Assembly (NCBI GenBank): GCA_910584525.1
Contig: CAJUAT010000055.1
Location: 1-17,454, forward strand
Reading direction: 5' to 3'
Length of the DNA: 17,454 nucleotides
From: an uncultured Muribaculaceae bacterium
Lineage (GTDB): Bacteria; Bacteroidota; Bacteroidia; Bacteroidales; Muribaculaceae
Position 1 is the stretch's first letter. Each line of letters opens with the position of its first letter. Position numbers and translations under genes: made by a program. A model generated the notes under the pieces. The model was given only the letters and a program-made list of their open reading frames with translations, was not told the DNA's origin and searched no databases. This document shows, piece after piece, positions 1-8,100 of the stretch.

Positions 1-63
1 TTTGTCAAGTATTTGCATGAACAATATCCGTTTAATTTTGTTACTCATGCTTTAACGGGCTGA
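1..63 (+). CDS. possible 3' end of a plus-strand gene entering from the left
   Basis: Frame 1 on the plus strand is open from the window edge to a TGA at 61-63 and reads as about 20 residues of mixed, protein-like composition (Phe, Tyr, His, Pro, Glu, Gln), ending His-Ala-Leu-Thr-Gly. It would converge on the kinase gene at 97, leaving 33 bp between the two stops. A competing reading is a minus-strand gene starting at ATG 48 and running off the left edge (16 codons). Neither can be identified from so little sequence. I slightly prefer the plus-strand reading because of its composition. Confidence 0.3.
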   Translation, partial: FVKYLHEQYPFNFVTHALTG

Positions 64-96
64 TTTTCAGACGAATCAATAAATGTTAAATTCTGT

Positions 97-477
97 TTAA
101 TATTGTATAAACAGGACTATTTTAGGAATGAAAATTATCAGGCCGACCGCTACAACAGCAGCTGTCATGAGCAATACAGCCCCTGCGGCTATGTCTTTTA
201 CCTTTCCGATGAGGTCATCTCTCTTCTGACACGAATAGTCGCAAAGCTTCTCGACAGCCGTATTGAAGGCTTCGGCCATGAACATTGCTCCTATGCACAG
301 CATGACAGCACACCATTCGGCGCCCGATATACGGAAGAAAAGGCCGGCCGCTATCACAACGACAGCGGCGCCAAGATGGAACTGTGCATTGGCCTCATGC
401 CGGAAAAGCTCGATTATACCATGCCAGGCATATACAAACGACTTTCCTCTCCCCTTCCAATAACCTTTGACAGCCAT
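97..477 (-). CDS. dgkA: diacylglycerol kinase family protein (DgkA/undecaprenol kinase type)
   Basis: This is a small integral inner-membrane lipid kinase of 126 residues, the usual length for the family. It phosphorylates diacylglycerol or, in many non-proteobacterial members, undecaprenol, feeding the carrier-lipid or phospholipid pool. Seen directly: the signature Glu-Ala-Phe-Asn-Thr-Ala-Val-Glu at residues 69-76, containing the family's catalytic and metal-binding glutamates; an upstream Glu-Ala-Asn-Ala-Gln-Phe-His near residue 28; a conserved Lys-Asp-x-Ala-Ala-Gly near 94-99; and three hydrophobic segments at about 33-50, 54-75 and 97-117. I start it at ATG 477, because the longer frame (to 552) begins with TTG and overlaps the upstream gene, whereas 477 has a GCGAGGA Shine-Dalgarno-like site and lies 13 bp after the phosphatase stop. 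It is the last gene of the long minus-strand run. Substrate choice (undecaprenol or diacylglycerol) cannot be decided here. Confidence 0.9.
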   Translation of the reverse strand: MAVKGYWKGRGKSFVYAWHGIIELFRHEANAQFHLGAAVVVIAAGLFFRISGAEWCAVMLCIGAMFMAEAFNTAVEKLCDYSCQKRDDLIGKVKDIAAGAVLLMTAAVVAVGLIIFIPKIVLFIQY

Positions 478-490
478 AACGATCCTCGCT

Positions 491-1090
491 TCAGAAAGTG
501 AAAGAGGCATAAGCCCCCACGCTCTCGCCATTGGACACGGGAGCAATCTCAAGGTGATGTTTTTTAGCCCATGGTGTAGTGAAAATCAGAGCCGACCCGG
601 CACCGATAGCTGCGCCCACCACGGTATCCCACACGAAATGCTGCTTGGAGAAACAGCGGCCCCATGCCACATAGCAAGAGAGCACATATGCCGGGATACC
701 GAATTTCAGGCCATAACGTCGCGTAAGGTATGTAGCTGAGGCGAACGACACAGCAGTATGACCCGATGGGAAGGAATGCCAGTTAGATCCGTCGGGGCGT
801 TTCTCCTTGACGCCATACTTTAGGGCAAGGGTAAAGGCGGCAGTCACGGCACCCGTCTCCACGCCCTGCAGGAGGCCCTTCCAGTCCCTGGCGCACACAG
901 TACCTATCAGCGCCGCCGCAGGTAGGGCCACTGCCACTATATCCGTAGAAAGCTTTACTCCCTTCTGCGAGGAGGAAAGCACATATTCAGGCTGCGCTGG
1001 ATATATAAGCGTCCCGGGCAGCGACGTCTGCGCATTGGCCCCTTCTGCAAGAGCCAATACCATCAGTAATATCGCAATAACTTTTTTCAT
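491..1090 (-). CDS. PAP2-family membrane phosphatase
   Basis: This is a 199-residue phosphatidic-acid-phosphatase type 2 enzyme that removes phosphate from a lipid phosphate or pyrophosphate. Candidates are undecaprenyl pyrophosphate, phosphatidylglycerol phosphate, phosphatidate or lipid A. All three family motifs are visible: Lys-x-Lys-Arg-Pro at 95-99, Pro-Ser-Gly-His at 108-111, and Arg145 followed by His151 and Asp155 in the third motif. The N-terminus is a cleavable-looking signal ending Ala-Asn-Ala-Gln near residue 21, with hydrophobic helices at about 48-65, 78-92 and 130-142 and one after 155, so the active site should face the periplasm. A GGAG site precedes ATG 1090 by 4 nt. The gene sits 15 bp after the PCMD lipoprotein stop and 13 bp before the kinase, so it is probably cotranscribed with both. 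The kinase and phosphatase catalyse opposite steps on lipid phosphates. The exact substrate is unknown. Confidence 0.88.
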   Translation of the reverse strand: MKKVIAILLMVLALAEGANAQTSLPGTLIYPAQPEYVLSSSQKGVKLSTDIVAVALPAAALIGTVCARDWKGLLQGVETGAVTAAFTLALKYGVKEKRPDGSNWHSFPSGHTAVSFASATYLTRRYGLKFGIPAYVLSCYVAWGRCFSKQHFVWDTVVGAAIGAGSALIFTTPWAKKHHLEIAPVSNGESVGAYASFTF

Positions 1091-1105
1091 AACACTCCAC
1101 TAAGG

Positions 1106-2686
1106 TCAATAATCCCAATCGAAATAGAACTGGTCCACCCAAAGCACGGCACCGTCGGCTCCAGTGAAATAGTCGCCATATTTGGATGCCGCGCAAGTGA
1201 TCTGCATATAAGAGGGAACACGCGACGTGTCGCGATAGTCGAGCTTGATCTCGAAGGGGGCGAAGCCTGACATGGTTCCACTGTAAGAGAACTCGCCATA
1301 GGCTATCACGTAATCGGCATTCTTGTCGAAGAGATTGCGGTTCTTGGGGTTGGTACGAATCTCATAAGGAGCCGTCCAGTCGGTCAGCGCCACATAAACC
1401 ACACACGTATCGGGGCGACCTTCGAGTGCTTTGAACTCCGCCGAGGTGTAGTTGATATTGGCGGTCTTGTACTGATAGTAACCCTTAAGGCGAGTAGGGC
1501 GCAACTTCCATGGGCGACCGAACTGAAGGATACCGTTGGTGCCGTCTACCCTGTCGAAGCGGCCCGTAAAGATCGACCCGGCGCCAAGTTTACCGATTAC
1601 ACCGATGCCGACGAACTTGGTGTTGCACTGGGCGCTGTAGCCGCTGCCGGTTGGAGTATTCTCCGAGGGCACCGTATTGTTGGCGCCAAGGGTCATGGTG
1701 CCGGTGTTGCCGGTATCCCAGAATTGGGTGCCGTCGAGAGGCCAAGGGCACCACATCTTGTTGGATGTCTGATGCCACTGCTCAAAGTCGCCGTTGGGTA
1801 TATCGGCGGTACCCTGAAGAGTCACCTCCATGATATTGCCTACATTCTCGCCGGAATATGTGCGCACCTGATATGTCTCAAGTGGAACAAGATGCGGAAT
1901 ATAGCATGAGAAAATGCCTTGTGTACGGGCAATGAGTTCATCGGGCACCTTAACCCATTCCGAGGCCGATTTCAGCTTATACTCAAATCCGTTATCGGCG
2001 TCGGCGGGGCCGCTGCCGTAGGCCCATATCACCTGCGACCAGCCGTCGACACGAGTGGTTGATACCACCATCTCCGAAATCTCCGCATAAATGGTCCATA
2101 TTTCGGTACGTCCATACGCCTCCACCTCCACGCGCAGGGGATACGACAGATCCAGCCTGCCCGGATTCAGGGCCGGGGTGATGGTGGTGACACCTTCGGG
2201 GCCAAGCTTGCATCGGAGCAGCCTGAGGTCGGCAAGGTCAGTGCCTTCGGGCACATGCACCACCACTCGCCGGGCCTCCGGATCCACGATGCTCGCCCCC
2301 ACTTCTCCCTCTACTTCGAAATACCTCACGATATCCTGCACGGCACGTATCTCCCAATTGTAGTCCTGATACCTGGTAATCGTGACTATCAGAGGCTTCG
2401 ACAAATCCCATGTGCCCGAAAGGAGATCCTCCTGGCATGTGCCACCCTCGGAGACAGTGAACTCGGTGAAACGCACATTACGAATGTCCGTCTGTTCGCC
2501 GAGATATACGGTAGCCTCCAGCGACACCGAATCTATATAAGCCGTCTTTACCTGTCCCTCGGCAGCTATGGACGTGATGTTCTGCACAATCTGCGGATAA
2601 GGCAGGTCATTCTTTATACACGATGGGAGCAACGCCGCAATTGACAGCAACGCCGCCGTGACATACCTCTTGTTCTTTTTATGCAT
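1106..2686 (-). CDS. PCMD domain-containing lipoprotein
   Basis: This is a 526-residue predicted lipoprotein. A signal peptide ends in Leu-Pro-Ser-Cys with the lipobox cysteine at residue 23, so it should be lipid-anchored and probably surface exposed. Residues 35-125 and 125-205 look like two Bacteroidetes-type Ig-like repeats, 205-295 is a fibronectin-III-like stretch ending near Thr-Tyr-Gln-Val-Arg-Thr-Tyr, and 297-526 is a PCMD (putative carbohydrate metabolism domain) region. PCMD-like marks are Pro-Asn-Gly-Asp-Phe-Glu-Gln-Trp at 297-304, Phe-Trp-Asp-Thr-Gly-Asn near 322, Asp-Gly-Thr-Asn-Gly near 381, Arg-Thr-Asn-Pro-x-Asn with Leu-Phe-Asp-Lys-Asn near 444-456, and Cys-Ala-Ala-Ser-Lys-Tyr-Gly-Asp-Tyr-Phe near 498. 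The same landmarks occur in the 754-residue protein upstream, so the two C-termini are homologous. Role: probably glycan- or surface-binding, but biochemistry of this domain is thin. It lies 11 bp after an outer-membrane protein gene in the same operon. It lacks the Thr-Arg-Ala site of the DUF4493 proteins. Confidence 0.8.
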   Translation of the reverse strand: MHKKNKRYVTAALLSIAALLPSCIKNDLPYPQIVQNITSIAAEGQVKTAYIDSVSLEATVYLGEQTDIRNVRFTEFTVSEGGTCQEDLLSGTWDLSKPLIVTITRYQDYNWEIRAVQDIVRYFEVEGEVGASIVDPEARRVVVHVPEGTDLADLRLLRCKLGPEGVTTITPALNPGRLDLSYPLRVEVEAYGRTEIWTIYAEISEMVVSTTRVDGWSQVIWAYGSGPADADNGFEYKLKSASEWVKVPDELIARTQGIFSCYIPHLVPLETYQVRTYSGENVGNIMEVTLQGTADIPNGDFEQWHQTSNKMWCPWPLDGTQFWDTGNTGTMTLGANNTVPSENTPTGSGYSAQCNTKFVGIGVIGKLGAGSIFTGRFDRVDGTNGILQFGRPWKLRPTRLKGYYQYKTANINYTSAEFKALEGRPDTCVVYVALTDWTAPYEIRTNPKNRNLFDKNADYVIAYGEFSYSGTMSGFAPFEIKLDYRDTSRVPSYMQITCAASKYGDYFTGADGAVLWVDQFYFDWDY

Positions 2687-2697
2687 CGCTTCTAAAA

Positions 2698-3735
2698 TTA
2701 GATATGCACCCCGATACCGAAGTTGATGTTGAAGATATTGAAACGGAAATTGGCGCTTGACGAGAAACGGTTGCCGGTGCTCACGCCATCCTCCGTCTGC
2801 TTCTCATTTCTCAGTTTGAAACCGAAGACGCCGAACGACACATGGAACGACACATTCTTCATGATGAAGCACTGTACGCCGGGCGAGAAATTCAGCTGGG
2901 CATCCATGTAGGTGGTCTGGGTGTTTCGCAGCTTACCCTCCACTGGACGCTGGAAATTGCTGCTGCCGGAGGAGAAAGCAAGCTCCACCTCATTATAGAT
3001 ACCGAACCTGCCATGTCGGGAAAGACCGATATACTGGCTCACGAAGAATGCACCGGTATACGACTCAGCCTTGTACATGATGTCCGACAGGTTGAAATTC
3101 ATGTCATCGTCGATATCCACCTTGAAAGAGTTGACGTCGCCACGCGCGTTGTAGTATCCGAACCGCAGACCTATGGCGAGGTTGTTGCGTATGAAATACT
3201 GCAGATAAGGCTTTATGGAGAAAGCATGGGCGCTGATGTCGATGTCCGACAGGAGGTCGAAAATCTCGAGGTCTTTTGTCTCAAGCTCGCCATAGCTTGC
3301 CGTCAGGCCGAACGACCATGCCCCCTTGGGGATATACAGCAGACTTGACAGTCCACGGTCATAACGGCCCAGATTAATCTGTTTGAGCACCATGGGAAGA
3401 GTGTCGCCGCGATGAAGAATCTTTTCATCGAGGTCGAGATTCATGTCATCGTCGATAACCCGGGAATGCCCCTCGAGCACTCTGAGCACATCATTCTCCA
3501 TGGAGTCGGACACATAGATATACTTGCCCGAGGAAGGTCTGGCGGCCACGGCGACACTGTCGCCCCCGGCGGCTGCCGGCGCCTCGCGCTTGACCTTGCT
3601 CGTCACCGGTATCACTATCTTCTTGCCGAAAGTTGCAGGCGGTGCCACGGCTATAGCCATCACCGCCACGATTATACTTATTATGACTCTATTCCTTTTC
3701 ATAGGTCTTGGGAAGCTGTAATGCCGCAACTTCAT
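2698..3735 (-). CDS. outer-membrane beta-barrel protein, larger paralogue
   Basis: This is a 345-residue predicted outer-membrane protein. Residues 12-38 form a signal peptide. Residues about 40-125 are a polar periplasmic-looking stretch with Asp-rich runs, and residues about 128-345 consist of alternating hydrophobic/aromatic strands, starting at Pro-Lys-Gly-Ala-Trp-Ser-Phe-Gly-Leu and ending Phe-Gly-Ile-Gly-Val-His-Ile, as expected for a small beta-barrel. It aligns with the next upstream gene product over the whole barrel (shared Pro-Lys-Gly-x-Trp, a Leu-Ala/Met-Ala-Ile-Gly-x-Arg-Phe strand, and similar last strands), so the two are paralogues. Its ATG at 3735 overlaps the upstream stop by 4 bp (ATGA), suggesting translational coupling. 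An internal ATG at 3702 gives a more compact signal peptide starting Met-Lys-Arg-Asn and may be the true start. Likely role: anchor or transport pore for the neighbouring lipoproteins. No specific family recognised. Confidence 0.75.
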   Translation of the reverse strand: MKLRHYSFPRPMKRNRVIISIIVAVMAIAVAPPATFGKKIVIPVTSKVKREAPAAAGGDSVAVAARPSSGKYIYVSDSMENDVLRVLEGHSRVIDDDMNLDLDEKILHRGDTLPMVLKQINLGRYDRGLSSLLYIPKGAWSFGLTASYGELETKDLEIFDLLSDIDISAHAFSIKPYLQYFIRNNLAIGLRFGYYNARGDVNSFKVDIDDDMNFNLSDIMYKAESYTGAFFVSQYIGLSRHGRFGIYNEVELAFSSGSSNFQRPVEGKLRNTQTTYMDAQLNFSPGVQCFIMKNVSFHVSFGVFGFKLRNEKQTEDGVSTGNRFSSSANFRFNIFNINFGIGVHI

Positions 3736-4568
3736 ATATAGAATGACGCTCCGAAGGTGATGGAGAAAAGATTGATTCTGAAATTAGCCTGCTGCGACTT
3801 CCTGTGGGATATATAGATCTGGTCCTTTATCGTCTTGGTGTGGGTATAGTTGAAGCCGAGCACACCCACATTGACCTCTACGGCAGAATAATTGCTGAGG
3901 AACACCACCAGACCGGGCACTATACCGATATTGGCATAGAACTTCTGCTCGTAAGCGCCGGAAAGGTCGGCACCCCTGTTCTTGGTGAATTTCGACTGTC
4001 CGCCGCCAAGCTCAAGCTGTATCTCGTTGAAGAGTCCGAAACGTCTTGACCGCCCCAGCGAAAAATAATTGCGGAAGAGCAACGTGCCGTAATAATTATG
4101 CGACAGGGAGTAAAGATACTTTACGCCGAACTGCGCGTCGGTACCCAGATTGACATCAGCCGACTCCAGCTTGGTAAGCGCCCGCTGATACGAGAACCTG
4201 AATCCTATGGCCATATCATCCTTTATGGCATAGAGCAACTTGGGGCTCACCTTGAATGAATAGGTATCACCGTTAAGATTCTCGAATACCAGGAACTGGT
4301 ACTTGTTCTGATTCGACTGCGAGTAAGAAATCGACAGGCCGGCAATCCACTGACCCTTGGGTACGAAGCTCACCGACTCCAGCTTACGCTCGAAATTTTC
4401 GATAGGCCGGTTGCTGCGCATGGAGTCGAGCATCGCCGGAGTGATGTGCACAGTATCGGCCTTGACCTCCGGCTCTTCACTCATTTCCGTATATGCAGTT
4501 TGACTCCGGGCCATCAAGCCCGGAGTCATCACTGATATTGTCAACAGTAGTCTGACTACCTTATTCAT
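3732..4568 (-). CDS. outer-membrane beta-barrel protein, smaller paralogue
   Basis: This is a 278-residue predicted outer-membrane protein. Residues 1-23 form a signal peptide ending near Ala-Arg-Ser-Gln. A short acidic stretch follows to about residue 60, then a barrel to the C-terminus, where the last strand ends Phe-Gly-Ala-Ser-Phe-Tyr-Ile. The barrel begins with Pro-Lys-Gly-Gln-Trp-Ile-Ala-Gly-Leu, matching the same point in the downstream paralogue, and both keep an Ile-Lys-(x)n-Ala-Ile-Gly-x-Arg-Phe strand and a Gly-Arg/Ser-Arg-x-Phe-Gly-Leu/Ile-Tyr/Phe-Asn-Glu strand. The paralogue has a longer periplasmic N-terminal part (about 60 extra residues). ATG 4568 lies 8 bp inside the end of the upstream 754-residue gene, and its own stop overlaps the next start, so three genes are coupled by overlaps. 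Exact role unknown. Co-occurrence with DUF4493/PCMD lipoproteins suggests a joint surface assembly. Confidence 0.75.
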   Translation of the reverse strand: MNKVVRLLLTISVMTPGLMARSQTAYTEMSEEPEVKADTVHITPAMLDSMRSNRPIENFERKLESVSFVPKGQWIAGLSISYSQSNQNKYQFLVFENLNGDTYSFKVSPKLLYAIKDDMAIGFRFSYQRALTKLESADVNLGTDAQFGVKYLYSLSHNYYGTLLFRNYFSLGRSRRFGLFNEIQLELGGGQSKFTKNRGADLSGAYEQKFYANIGIVPGLVVFLSNYSAVEVNVGVLGFNYTHTKTIKDQIYISHRKSQQANFRINLFSITFGASFYI

Positions 4569-6825
4569 ATATCAATTCAAAGTCATCGAGATACATTACA
4601 CTCTTGGAGCTGCCGGAGAAGAAGTCGCCGAATTTGGAGGCGCAGCTCACGATCACTATATAACGCGCCGGAGTTGTCCGGGCCCTGTCATAGTAAGTGA
4701 AAGGTATTTCGGCCATCTGCAGCTGGCCGTCGGGACCGAAGGCCTCGCGCCATGTCAGTTCGCCATACGCCAGAACATGCGGGTCATTCTTGTCGAAGAG
4801 CTTCTGGTTATCGGGGTTCGTCCTGATTTCTATGGGCTCGTCGGTTATGGCTATATATATCTGGCCATGGTCGTTGTCGCCCTTGGCGAAGTCGAGGAAG
4901 CCCTCATTGCCTTTCATGATTATGTCCACGACACCGGGTCTGTAATTTGCCCATACGCGCACTTTCGACGGGTGCGAACCATTATAGGAGCGGCCCTCCG
5001 AGAGAACGCCGTTGGTGCCGTCGGTCTTCACATAGTCGCCGATGAATATGTTGCCGGCGGCAAGCATACCCAACGCCGAGGTGGATGCCAGACGTGCGGA
5101 GTAGGTTCCGCTATGGGCCATGTCGGACGACTTGTCGGTCACCACTTTGCTTGCGGTGGCGGCACCTTCATTGCCCGAATCCCAGAATGTAGGCTCGCTG
5201 CCGGTGCCCGGGAATATCACCGTCTTGGTGCCCAACAGTGTCTTGGCCGAATAGGTGCCCCATTCCTCGAACGACGCGTTGGGCAACACATAGGGAGATT
5301 CCGTGGTGAACGTATATACATTCTTGGCTTCGAAGTCATCGGCAAAAGCCTTGTATTCATAGTTGGTAGCAGGTTGGAGGCCTGTGATCTTCACCGAGTA
5401 CCTTACACCTTCAGCTCTTGTGGCGGCACGATGGCGTTTGCCTGCGGCAGGTGTGGCCTCGGCCGTCTGCCATTCGGCGGTGCCGGCCACCCTGTAACGG
5501 AAGCCATAGCTTGCGGCCGCCGGATTGTAAAGCATACCAGTGAGCGTGGCCTCACGTGCCAGCACAGCCATCGGCGACTCCTCCCTGGAAGGCTGTGGCT
5601 CCGTGACCACATCGTCGATATGGGTTATGGCCTTGTCGGTATTGGCTATATGGAGCGTACCTTTGCCCGTGAAATGACGGCCATCGGTAGCCTCGAAACC
5701 TACGGAATACTCCGTATCGCTTGCTGCCAGGGAATTTAGATACGAGGCGCGGAAGGTGATGTAAACCTCATCGACCTTCACACCTGTCTCGGCATCCGTA
5801 GCCTCGGTGCGCTCCACAAGGATACCCTTGGAAGAAAGGCTCTCGCGTACCGCGGCGTCCAGAATATTGACGCCCGTCTCAAGGCCGGAGAAATTGGCGC
5901 TTGGCGTCATTATCAGCGAGCTGAGTCCGAAATATCCGCGCACGTATACCTTCGTATCCTTGAACTGCCTGTCGGTGGATATCACCTGGTCTTCGACATT
6001 GAATCCCACGCCACGTACCACAGGCGCCTCGAATACCTCGACAGTATCCTCGATGATGGGTATCTCCTTTATCACGATAGATATCAGGGCGCCACCCTCG
6101 CCTACAGGTCTGTCTTCCTTGGTGACCAGCAACGCATATTCGTGGGCACGCTTAATATCCTTTACAACCTCTGTCTTGGAATAGGGTGTGCCGTCGCTCT
6201 TCTTGCCCTCGATCACGATGGTGAGGGTGGTATTCCTGGCATACGCCTCGGGGTCCTTGCCCTTGACCTCGGGAGAGGGAGTCATGAAATAACCCTTTCC
6301 GTCGGGGATTGTCGATTCATCGAAAGCCAGCGAACCGCGTGACGTCTTGAAAGTGACCTTCATATCGGTCAGGCCGACGTTGAGCGACCCGGGATCCACG
6401 GATACCACTACGTTGGCGATATTGCATTTCATCAACAGCGACGTATTCTGTCCGGTGGTGATTTCGAAGTTCTGCTGACCGCGATAGAACTTGGCGGTAT
6501 AAGATGCGGGCAGCGAGTCGCCGGCCCAGGCGTTGCAGACATAATTGCCCACCTTGAGGTTGATGCTCTGGGGGATATTGTCAACACCCTTGTATTTGCG
6601 CATCACGCCACGTGCATTTTCTATATATACCATGCAGTTCTGACGCAGGTAATCATTGTCGACGGGGACAGCGCGTGTTGGTGTCACGTCGCCGTTCATC
6701 TCGGTGGTGATTGACAGAGAGCCTTCGCCGCCATCGCCGAAAGGAGCGTCAAGCGAGCAGCTCCCCATCATAAGTCCGGCACCACATACCATAGCCACGA
6801 AGGCTATTTCCTTAATCCATTTCAT
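4561..6825 (-). CDS. DUF4493 and PCMD domain lipoprotein
   Basis: This is a 754-residue predicted lipoprotein. The signal peptide ends Met-Gly-Ser-Cys with the lipidated cysteine at 23, followed by Ser-Leu-Asp-Ala-Pro-Phe-Gly and Gly-Glu-Gly-Ser-Leu, the pattern typical of DUF4493 proteins. Residues 23-240 resemble DUF4493, with a fimbrillin-like segment near 88-140 (a Lys-Val-Gly-Asn-Tyr strand followed by a Tyr-rich strand). Residues 260-400 are an Ig-like region shared with both upstream genes, 410-508 is a fibronectin-III-like domain, and 513-754 is a PCMD domain closely matching the 526-residue protein (Phe-Trp-Asp-Ser-Gly-Asn, Asp-Gly-Thr-Asn-Gly, Arg-Thr-Asn-Pro-Asp-Asn, Cys-Ala-Ser-Lys-Phe-Gly-Asp-Phe-Phe). 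Arg51-Ala52 forms a possible protease site. The gene starts 8 bp after the previous stop and overlaps the next gene by 8 bp. Location: outer membrane, probably outside. Function inferred as structural or adhesive; no enzyme motif seen. Confidence 0.82.
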   Translation of the reverse strand: MKWIKEIAFVAMVCGAGLMMGSCSLDAPFGDGGEGSLSITTEMNGDVTPTRAVPVDNDYLRQNCMVYIENARGVMRKYKGVDNIPQSINLKVGNYVCNAWAGDSLPASYTAKFYRGQQNFEITTGQNTSLLMKCNIANVVVSVDPGSLNVGLTDMKVTFKTSRGSLAFDESTIPDGKGYFMTPSPEVKGKDPEAYARNTTLTIVIEGKKSDGTPYSKTEVVKDIKRAHEYALLVTKEDRPVGEGGALISIVIKEIPIIEDTVEVFEAPVVRGVGFNVEDQVISTDRQFKDTKVYVRGYFGLSSLIMTPSANFSGLETGVNILDAAVRESLSSKGILVERTEATDAETGVKVDEVYITFRASYLNSLAASDTEYSVGFEATDGRHFTGKGTLHIANTDKAITHIDDVVTEPQPSREESPMAVLAREATLTGMLYNPAAASYGFRYRVAGTAEWQTAEATPAAGKRHRAATRAEGVRYSVKITGLQPATNYEYKAFADDFEAKNVYTFTTESPYVLPNASFEEWGTYSAKTLLGTKTVIFPGTGSEPTFWDSGNEGAATASKVVTDKSSDMAHSGTYSARLASTSALGMLAAGNIFIGDYVKTDGTNGVLSEGRSYNGSHPSKVRVWANYRPGVVDIIMKGNEGFLDFAKGDNDHGQIYIAITDEPIEIRTNPDNQKLFDKNDPHVLAYGELTWREAFGPDGQLQMAEIPFTYYDRARTTPARYIVIVSCASKFGDFFSGSSKSVMYLDDFELIYE

Positions 6826-6833
6826 AGCTGCGG

Positions 6834-8099
6834 TCAGAATTGAAGTATAAGACTCTTTGTTGTCTCACCGTTGGCATCCTTGACATGAAGCTTGAACTCA
6901 TGCCGTTCGCTGCCGAATATGGCCATCATGCCCATGAACGTGGAGATGTCGAAGTTTGCCTCATTCTTGCCGCCCATGTTGGTGGGGAAACCGAGGCCTT
7001 CGAGAGCGGGCCAATAGTCATTGGCGGCATCGCGTTTCACGAGGTCGAGTTGCGACTGCAGACCGATTCCGGCAAGTTCCTCGGGGGTGAGCTTGTTGGA
7101 GATAATCTCGCAGGTAAGCTCCTGGAAGCCCCCTTCGGCAGTGCTGACAATCCGGAATGCGCAGGGTGTCGATGCCGTGACATTCCAGGGAGTGTCGAAC
7201 ACCATTCCCTCGGAGCCCGGAAGAATCTGCGGAGCTTCACCATGTTCCGGAGGATTGGGGTTTTCGGGATCCTCCTTGGGACGTTCGCTATCGTCGAGCG
7301 GGTCATCATCGGCAACTTTCACATCACGGTTCACGTCGTCGACATTGACACTGGCATCCACAACCACCTCGCCGCCGACAGTGCCGCCGGTGCCACCGCC
7401 GGGATTGTGGAGCTTGAAGGTAATCTTGTACCAGTATCCTTTCTGGACGTTGGAATAACTCTTGGTCTCCACCACGCGAGACCCGTTGACAGTGCCGTTG
7501 AACGTGGCCACGAGCGTGGTTTCGCCGTCGAGTCTGTAATAACCGGCCTTGCCGGCATTAGCCTCCTCAAGGCCGAAATGCAGTCCGTTGTTGTCGCCAA
7601 CCTTTACCTCGACATACGAGTCGGACGACATCACGCCGGCGAGCGAGGCGTCAAAGGCGATGCTGGCCTTCACATTCTGCAACGAGCATTCTATGGGGTC
7701 GATATAGGAGGTTATGTCATATGGATTGACATCGAAATCCTTCGACTCGCCAAGATAATACGGGCTTTCCCACTCGGCCGCGCGGTTCTCGCCATAGCTT
7801 GCCACAGCCTTGTAGGTGCCGGCGGTAAGGGTCACCACGTCAGGCATGTCGCCGTAACGGTAGGTGGATGAGGCTATTGTGTTTCCGGCCTTGACAAAGG
7901 CCACCTTGAAATCGTCGAGATTCAGGTCGGCGCGGGTCGACTTCTTCGACACCTGCACATTGCCGCCGCTCGCCGTCATGTCGAGAGCGCTTTTCAACAC
8001 CTCCCCTTTTTCGGTCTCCTGTCCGAAAGGAGTATCCTTCGAGCATGCCGACAGCATCATGCCTGCGGCAAGCATCGATATCATATATGTCTTTTTCAT
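6834..8099 (-). CDS. DUF4493 domain lipoprotein without PCMD domain
   Basis: This is a 421-residue predicted lipoprotein. The signal peptide ends Leu-Ser-Ala-Cys (cysteine 19), followed by Ser-Lys-Asp-Thr-Pro-Phe-Gly, aligned with the start of its neighbours. Residues 19-250 are DUF4493-like, including Leu-Thr-Ala-Gly-Thr-Tyr at 91-96 and Glu-Ser-Pro-Tyr-Tyr-Leu-Gly near 111-117, which recall the strand that precedes the Tyr-Tyr motif in fimbrillin-like proteins. Arg56-Ala57 is a possible processing site. A Gly-rich turn (234-243) and an acidic, proline-rich linker (about 265-290) separate this from a C-terminal Ig-like domain at 293-421. That domain matches internal parts of the 754- and 869-residue proteins (a Leu-Thr-x-Glu-Glu-Leu helix, then a Phe-Lys-Leu-His-Val-Lys-Asp-Ala-Asn-Gly strand). 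Only 1 bp separates it from the upstream stop. It is the short member of the set, which would suit a repeating subunit, but that is speculation. Confidence 0.78.
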   Translation of the reverse strand: MKKTYMISMLAAGMMLSACSKDTPFGQETEKGEVLKSALDMTASGGNVQVSKKSTRADLNLDDFKVAFVKAGNTIASSTYRYGDMPDVVTLTAGTYKAVASYGENRAAEWESPYYLGESKDFDVNPYDITSYIDPIECSLQNVKASIAFDASLAGVMSSDSYVEVKVGDNNGLHFGLEEANAGKAGYYRLDGETTLVATFNGTVNGSRVVETKSYSNVQKGYWYKITFKLHNPGGGTGGTVGGEVVVDASVNVDDVNRDVKVADDDPLDDSERPKEDPENPNPPEHGEAPQILPGSEGMVFDTPWNVTASTPCAFRIVSTAEGGFQELTCEIISNKLTPEELAGIGLQSQLDLVKRDAANDYWPALEGLGFPTNMGGKNEANFDISTFMGMMAIFGSERHEFKLHVKDANGETTKSLILQF

Positions 8100-8100
8100 C

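Noticed and set aside
4777..5739. Long plus-strand open frame (320 codons) opposite the 754-residue lipoprotein gene
   Set aside because: It is the antisense of a convincing lipoprotein gene with clear domains; its own translation is low-complexity and shows no signal peptide or family landmark.
6840..7871. Plus-strand open frame (343 codons) opposite the 421-residue lipoprotein gene
   Set aside because: Shadow of codon usage in the real gene; rich in His, Gly and Ile with no recognisable domain.
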